NCBI GenBank assembly: GCA_030536195.1
Contig: JAUNQL010000009.1
Span: 1 to 16,951, forward strand
Length of the DNA stretch: 16,951 nt
DNA from: Clostridia bacterium
Lineage (GTDB): Bacteria; Bacillota; Clostridia; Oscillospirales; Acutalibacteraceae
Reading direction: 5' to 3'
Shown: positions 13,345 to 16,951 of the stretch, piece by piece
How positions within the stretch are numbered: position 1 is the first letter of the stretch
Layout: the number at the start of each line of letters is the position of its first letter
Made by a program: the position numbers and the translations under genes
Notes under the pieces: model-generated
Seen by the model: only the letters and a program-made list of their open reading frames with translations
Told to the model about the DNA's origin: nothing
Databases searched by the model: none

Positions 13345-13902
13345 ATGAAGAAACTCTTAGAGCTTTATTGGGCTTTCTTCAAAATAGGGCTTTTCACCAT
13401 AGGTGGTGGATACGCCATGCTCCCACTGATGGAGCGTGAGGCGGTCGACAACCACAAGTGGGTAACCCGTGAGGAGATGCTCGACATATATACACTCAGC
13501 CAGTGTACACCTGGCGTTATTGCCGTTAACACGGCAACCTTTATCGGAAAACAGGAAAAAGGCGTGCTCGGCGCTATCGCCGGCACACTTGGAGTTATCA
13601 CTCCAAGCCTTGTGATAATCTCAATTATCGCTGCCTTTTTCTCATCGTTCTCCGAGAATCCTTATGTGATCCATGCCTTCGCAGGCGTACGCTGCGCGGT
13701 GGCAGCACTGATGGTTCACTTTGTAATCGGTATGATTAAGAAGGGCTCAATCAAGAGCCCAGTACAGATTGGAATACTCCTCGCGTCCTTCTTGACAGTT
13801 GCGTTTTTAAAGGTTTCCCCTATCATCGTAATTGTTGTAGCAGGCGTGCTCGGATTCCTCCTCTTTGATGCTAGACCAAAGGAGGTAAAGAGCGATGAGT
13901 AA
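13345..13902 (+). CDS. Chromate transporter (CHR) family protein, first half
   Basis: This 185-residue polytopic membrane protein carries the CHR-family N-terminal signature FFKIGLFTIGGGYAMLPLM (about 11-29). The conserved NTATFIG segment follows, then several hydrophobic helices. It is a short-chain CHR protein: one half of the usual two-domain transporter. The second half follows with an 8-base overlap, so the two are expected to form a heterodimer. Characterised members move chromate out of the cell, but many Firmicute pairs have no tested substrate, so chromate is only a family label. It begins one base after the XRE gene with a weak ribosome site, suggesting translational coupling. Confidence 0.92.
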   Translation: MKKLLELYWAFFKIGLFTIGGGYAMLPLMEREAVDNHKWVTREEMLDIYTLSQCTPGVIAVNTATFIGKQEKGVLGAIAGTLGVITPSLVIISIIAAFFSSFSENPYVIHAFAGVRCAVAALMVHFVIGMIKKGSIKSPVQIGILLASFLTVAFLKVSPIIVIVVAGVLGFLLFDARPKEVKSDE

Positions 13903-14443
13903 ACTCCTTTTAATGTGCTTTGAGTTTTTCAAATCTGGCCTCTTTGCAATCGGTGGCGGACTCGCAACTATACCTTTCCTCTCACGCATTGCAGAGAAAC
14001 ATCCTGATTGGTACACAATCGAGGATCTTGCTAATATGATTGCTGTTGCCGAGTCGACACCTGGTCCAATCGGTGTCAACGTTGCAACTTATGCAGGCTT
14101 TTCAACAAACGGACTCATCGGTGCAATACTCGCAACCATTTGCCTTGTGCTCCCATCCTTCCTCTGCATCCTGATTATTCACGGTTTTTGGAAGAAGTAC
14201 AAGGAAAACGACAAGGTTCAGCGCGTATTTGCATCCCTTCGTCCAGCAGGCCTCGGACTTATCACGTCCGCCTGCTTCACTGTCATTGTAAACGCAGTAT
14301 ATGGCACTGGCACATTCAGTTTCATCTGCCTTGCTATATTCCTTGCATTTCTTGGAATACTCCAGATTCCAAAACTTAAGAACGTCCACCCAATAGTATT
14401 TATTTTGATAGCTGCCGTACTCGGCATCGTATTTAAACTATGA
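13895..14443 (+). CDS. Chromate transporter (CHR) family protein, second half
   Basis: This 182-residue membrane protein is the partner of the preceding gene. It repeats the signature as FFKSGLFAIGGGLATIPFL (about 9-27), then STPGPIGVNVATYAGF, followed by further hydrophobic segments. In paired short-chain CHR systems the two halves are thought to insert with opposite topology. The ATG follows a perfect GGAGG at nine bases and lies inside the end of the first half's gene. Its stop overlaps the hflX start (ATGA). The transported ion is unknown. Confidence 0.92.
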   Translation: MSKLLLMCFEFFKSGLFAIGGGLATIPFLSRIAEKHPDWYTIEDLANMIAVAESTPGPIGVNVATYAGFSTNGLIGAILATICLVLPSFLCILIIHGFWKKYKENDKVQRVFASLRPAGLGLITSACFTVIVNAVYGTGTFSFICLAIFLAFLGILQIPKLKNVHPIVFILIAAVLGIVFKL

Positions 14444-15690
14444 TAGAATTAGAAGAAAAATTGGGGCCCGAGCGAGCAATACTCTGCTCGGTTGACACCG
14501 GCGAATTTGACGCCGAGGTGTCAATCGATGAGCTCGAGGAACTCGCCAATACGGCCGGTGCCGAGGTTGTGGCTAAGGTCATACAACCTCGTCCTGCACC
14601 AGACGCTGCGCTGTTCCTTGGTGTCGGAAAACTCGATGAGATTAAGGAATCATATCTCTTTGATGATATTGATGTCCTAATCTTTGACGACGAGCTTTCC
14701 CCTTCCCAACAGCGCAACATAGAAAAGTATACAGACAAAAAGGTAATAGACAGGACAACACTCATCCTTGATATCTTTGCCCAGCGTGCCCGCTCCAAGG
14801 AGGGCAAGCTCCAAGTTGAGCTTGCGCAACTGCAATACATGTTGCCTCGCCTTGGCGGCCAAGGCACAGCCCTTTCAAGGCTTGGCGGTGGTATCGGCAC
14901 GCGTGGTCCTGGTGAGACCAAACTTGAGTCTGACAGACGTCACATCAGACGTCGTATCGACTCAATCAAGGGCGAACTGAAGGAAGTCGAGAAGCGCCGC
15001 AACTACCAGCGCACACGCCGCAAGAAAGACGGTGTGCAGACAGTAGTAATCGTTGGCTACACCAACGCCGGCAAGTCCACGCTGATGAACCGTCTGACAG
15101 AGGCTGGTGTCCTTGCAGAGAACAAACTCTTCGCAACACTTGACCCTACCTCTCGTGGACTGACACTTCCATCCGGTCGTGAGGTCATGCTCATCGACAC
15201 AGTAGGACTTGTTCGTCGCCTACCTCACAACCTTGTTGAAGCGTTTAAGTCCACACTTGAGGAAGCGGCATCTGCCGACCTCATCCTCAATGTCTGTGAC
15301 GCACATGACCCGTGCTCTACCGAGCACCTGCGCGTCACGAACGACCTACTCGCCGAGCTCGGCGCCGCTGACAAGCCGCTGCTCAACGTCATGAACAAGT
15401 GCGACATGGTATATGACCTAAATGACGTACCGACCATCGGCAACACGGTCTATATCAGCGCACTACGTGGCAACGGCATCGACAAACTCCTTGAAAAGAT
15501 TGAGGAGTCACTGCCGCGCGACCGTGAGCGCCACACCTATCTCTTCCCATACAGCGACCTAAAACCAGCTGCAATGGTACGAGATGACGGCAACGTCTTC
15601 GGTGAGGAATACATCGATGACGGTCTCAAGATTGATGCACTCTGTAGCATCATTGTTGTAAACAAACTAAAAAAATATATAGTGGAGTAA
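14440..15690 (+). CDS. hflX: GTPase HflX, ribosome-associated
   Basis: HflX is a GTPase that binds the 50S subunit and, where tested, splits stalled or stress-inactivated 70S ribosomes. The 416 residues have the N-terminal HflX domain with ALFLGVGKLDE and the Gly-rich GTALSRLGGGIGTRGPGE stretch. A helical arm (about 160-195, very rich in Arg and Lys) follows, then the GTPase domain: G1 GYTNAGKST at 206-214, G3 DTVG at 253-256 and G4 NKCD at 319-322. It starts by an ATGA overlap with the transporter gene and has no ribosome site of its own, so translation is coupled. A link between ribosome rescue and the transporter is not known and may only reflect operon packing. Confidence 0.96.
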   Translation: MIELEEKLGPERAILCSVDTGEFDAEVSIDELEELANTAGAEVVAKVIQPRPAPDAALFLGVGKLDEIKESYLFDDIDVLIFDDELSPSQQRNIEKYTDKKVIDRTTLILDIFAQRARSKEGKLQVELAQLQYMLPRLGGQGTALSRLGGGIGTRGPGETKLESDRRHIRRRIDSIKGELKEVEKRRNYQRTRRKKDGVQTVVIVGYTNAGKSTLMNRLTEAGVLAENKLFATLDPTSRGLTLPSGREVMLIDTVGLVRRLPHNLVEAFKSTLEEAASADLILNVCDAHDPCSTEHLRVTNDLLAELGAADKPLLNVMNKCDMVYDLNDVPTIGNTVYISALRGNGIDKLLEKIEESLPRDRERHTYLFPYSDLKPAAMVRDDGNVFGEEYIDDGLKIDALCSIIVVNKLKKYIVE

Positions 15691-15693
15691 GAT

Positions 15694-16389
15694 ATGGTAA
15701 TAACCGAATACACGATTAAAACCAGCGAAATCAAACAGGACTATACATTCGTAATGCTCTCTGACTTGCACGACAAGCACAAGTCAGCAGAGACCGCAAT
15801 ACGTTACACCAAGATGATTAAGCCTGATGCAATACTTGTTGTCGGCGACCTTGTTGACCGCCATCAAAAGCGTCATGCTGAGGCACTCCCTTTCCTGCGT
15901 GAGTGCGTCGAGATTGCACCGACATACTTTGCCTTTGGCAATCATGAGGTCAAGTACCCTGTGTACAACGAACTCGACATTGCCTCAACAGGCACGCACA
16001 TGCTCAGCAACTCTTGGGACATCTTCAACGACGACATCTTTATCGGCGGTCAAAAACCACTCGCCGACACGGATTGGCTCCGTGATTTTGAGGACTGTGA
16101 TGGTTTCACCATCCTCCTCGACCATCACCCGGAGCACTATAAACAATACCTCAAGGATGAGCATCCTGAAATAGACCTCATCCTCTCAGGTCATGCCCAT
16201 GGTGGACAGATACGCATAAAAAATCAGGGCATCTTCTGCCCTGACCAATGGCTCCTACCAAAGTACACCAAGGGCATATACGACGACCGCCTCCTTGTTG
16301 GCACAGGCCTGTCCAACACCGGCTACGTCGTACCAAGATTTGGCAACCCTACAGAAGTAGTTAAAATTAACCTCAAAAAAGGAGAATAA
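15694..16389 (+). CDS. Metallophosphoesterase, calcineurin-like (YkuE type)
   Basis: The 231-residue protein has the five blocks of the dinuclear-metal phosphoesterase fold: D24-L-H26, GDLVDRH at 51-57, GNHE at 82-85, the HH pair at 144-145 and GHAHGGQ at 166-172. Substrate cannot be predicted; related YkuE-like proteins are said to act on lipid or nucleotide phosphoesters. Unlike many YkuE homologues it shows no N-terminal membrane segment, so it is probably cytosolic. The ATG lies three bases after the hflX stop and is preceded by GTGGAG, so it is in the same operon. Confidence 0.92.
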   Translation: MVITEYTIKTSEIKQDYTFVMLSDLHDKHKSAETAIRYTKMIKPDAILVVGDLVDRHQKRHAEALPFLRECVEIAPTYFAFGNHEVKYPVYNELDIASTGTHMLSNSWDIFNDDIFIGGQKPLADTDWLRDFEDCDGFTILLDHHPEHYKQYLKDEHPEIDLILSGHAHGGQIRIKNQGIFCPDQWLLPKYTKGIYDDRLLVGTGLSNTGYVVPRFGNPTEVVKINLKKGE

Positions 16390-16391
16390 CA

Positions 16392-16951
16392 ATGAACGAC
16401 ATCGAAAGACGCGACAAAGGGCTCGCATACTACTCACAATCCTTAAAACCTGCACTTCAATTTTTCTGGTGCAAGTTCTGGATTAAGCAAATCAACAAAT
16501 CAATCCCATTCAATATGCCAAGAATCAACTTGATGCTTAAACTCATCGGCGTTAAGACTGGCAAAGGCTGTATCATTGAAACTCCTTTTAGGTGTGCAAT
16601 AGGCAAGAACACTAAAATCGGTGACAGACTCTACAGCAATGTAAACCTCCTCCTTGAAGATGAGGGTGGCATCACAATCGGTGATGATGTTTTCATCGGA
16701 CCTAACGTTTGCATCTGCACAGCAGGTCACCCTGTTCACCACGAGATGCGCAACACTCGCTTCGAGTACGGCATCCCTGTTACCATCGGCAACAATGTCT
16801 GGCTCGGCGCGAACGTACTTGTCCTCCCTGGTGTCACAATCGGTGACAACACCGTCATCGGCGGTGGCTCAGTAGTTACCAAGGATATCCCAGCAAACGT
16901 TGTTGCTGTAGGCAATCCTTGTCACGTCCTTCGCGAGATCACCGATGACGA
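16392..16951 (+). CDS. Sugar O-acetyltransferase (LacA/Maa/NodL family), truncated by window end
   Basis: An open frame runs from the ATG at 16392 (two bases after the preceding stop; AAAGGAG upstream) to the window edge, giving 186 residues with no stop. It is an acetyl-CoA-dependent hexapeptide-repeat protein with a left-handed beta-helix: IGKNTKIGD, ITIGDDVFIGPNV, VTIGNNVWLGANVLVLPGVTIGDN and the closing VVTKDIPANVVAVGNP. The catalytic His is expected at 113 in TAGHPVHHEMRN. The similarity to maltose/galactoside acetyltransferases is strong from residue 55 on. The first 50 residues (basic, several Trp and Phe) differ from the usual Maa start, so the acceptor may be another sugar or cell-surface glycan. 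Few residues are likely missing. Confidence 0.9.
   Translation, partial: MNDIERRDKGLAYYSQSLKPALQFFWCKFWIKQINKSIPFNMPRINLMLKLIGVKTGKGCIIETPFRCAIGKNTKIGDRLYSNVNLLLEDEGGITIGDDVFIGPNVCICTAGHPVHHEMRNTRFEYGIPVTIGNNVWLGANVLVLPGVTIGDNTVIGGGSVVTKDIPANVVAVGNPCHVLREITDD

Noticed and set aside
14433..14921. 162-residue minus-strand frame opposite hflX
   Set aside because: Ser/Arg/Pro-rich shadow of the HflX coding strand with no ribosome site or recognisable domain.

Overview
The window is ordinary bacterial chromosome from a low-to-mid GC Firmicute, most likely a Clostridia of the Lachnospiraceae type. This is inferred from the hrcA-grpE-dnaK-dnaJ heat-shock order behind a perfect CIRCE operator, strong GGAGG ribosome binding sites, FMN and SAM-I riboswitches with terminator expression platforms, an ECF-type RibU transporter and a LytTR regulator. 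No tRNA, rRNA, CRISPR array, IS element or phage gene is visible. No gap between genes exceeds 300 bases.

Layout. Positions 74-4775 (minus strand) hold the heat-shock operon hrcA-grpE-dnaK-dnaJ with its promoter and CIRCE. Positions 4817-6266 (minus) hold a small operon: an ECF sigma factor whose reading frame is cut by one in-frame TAG between regions 2 and 4, followed by a protein with a C-terminal FHA-like domain. Reading away from it on the plus strand are a LytTR DNA-binding regulator and folC (6439-8452). The 176 bases between these divergent units hold a perfect 13-bp direct repeat with a 21-bp period and a 12-bp palindrome. Next come two riboswitch units: promoter, FMN riboswitch and ribU (8433-9259), then promoter, SAM-I riboswitch, metK, a TSCPD protein and a lipoprotein (9256-11461). 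A two-way terminator separates these from the convergent nicotinate phosphoribosyltransferase gene (11495-12970, minus). From back-to-back promoters a last plus-strand run starts: XRE repressor, two half-size CHR-family transporters, hflX, a metallophosphoesterase and a sugar O-acetyltransferase cut by the window end (13038-16951).

The least explained part is 4860-7158: a split sigma factor, an FHA-like protein lacking the usual phosphothreonine-contact residues, and a divergent LytTR regulator with a degenerate receiver. A LytTR-style paired site sits directly beside the putative sigma promoter. A reasonable hypothesis is that the LytTR protein switches the sigma/FHA operon on. The rest is mostly recognisable core metabolism and stress biology with unusually readable control signals: six good sigma-A-type promoters, two riboswitches with visible competing hairpins, and several palindromic operator candidates.
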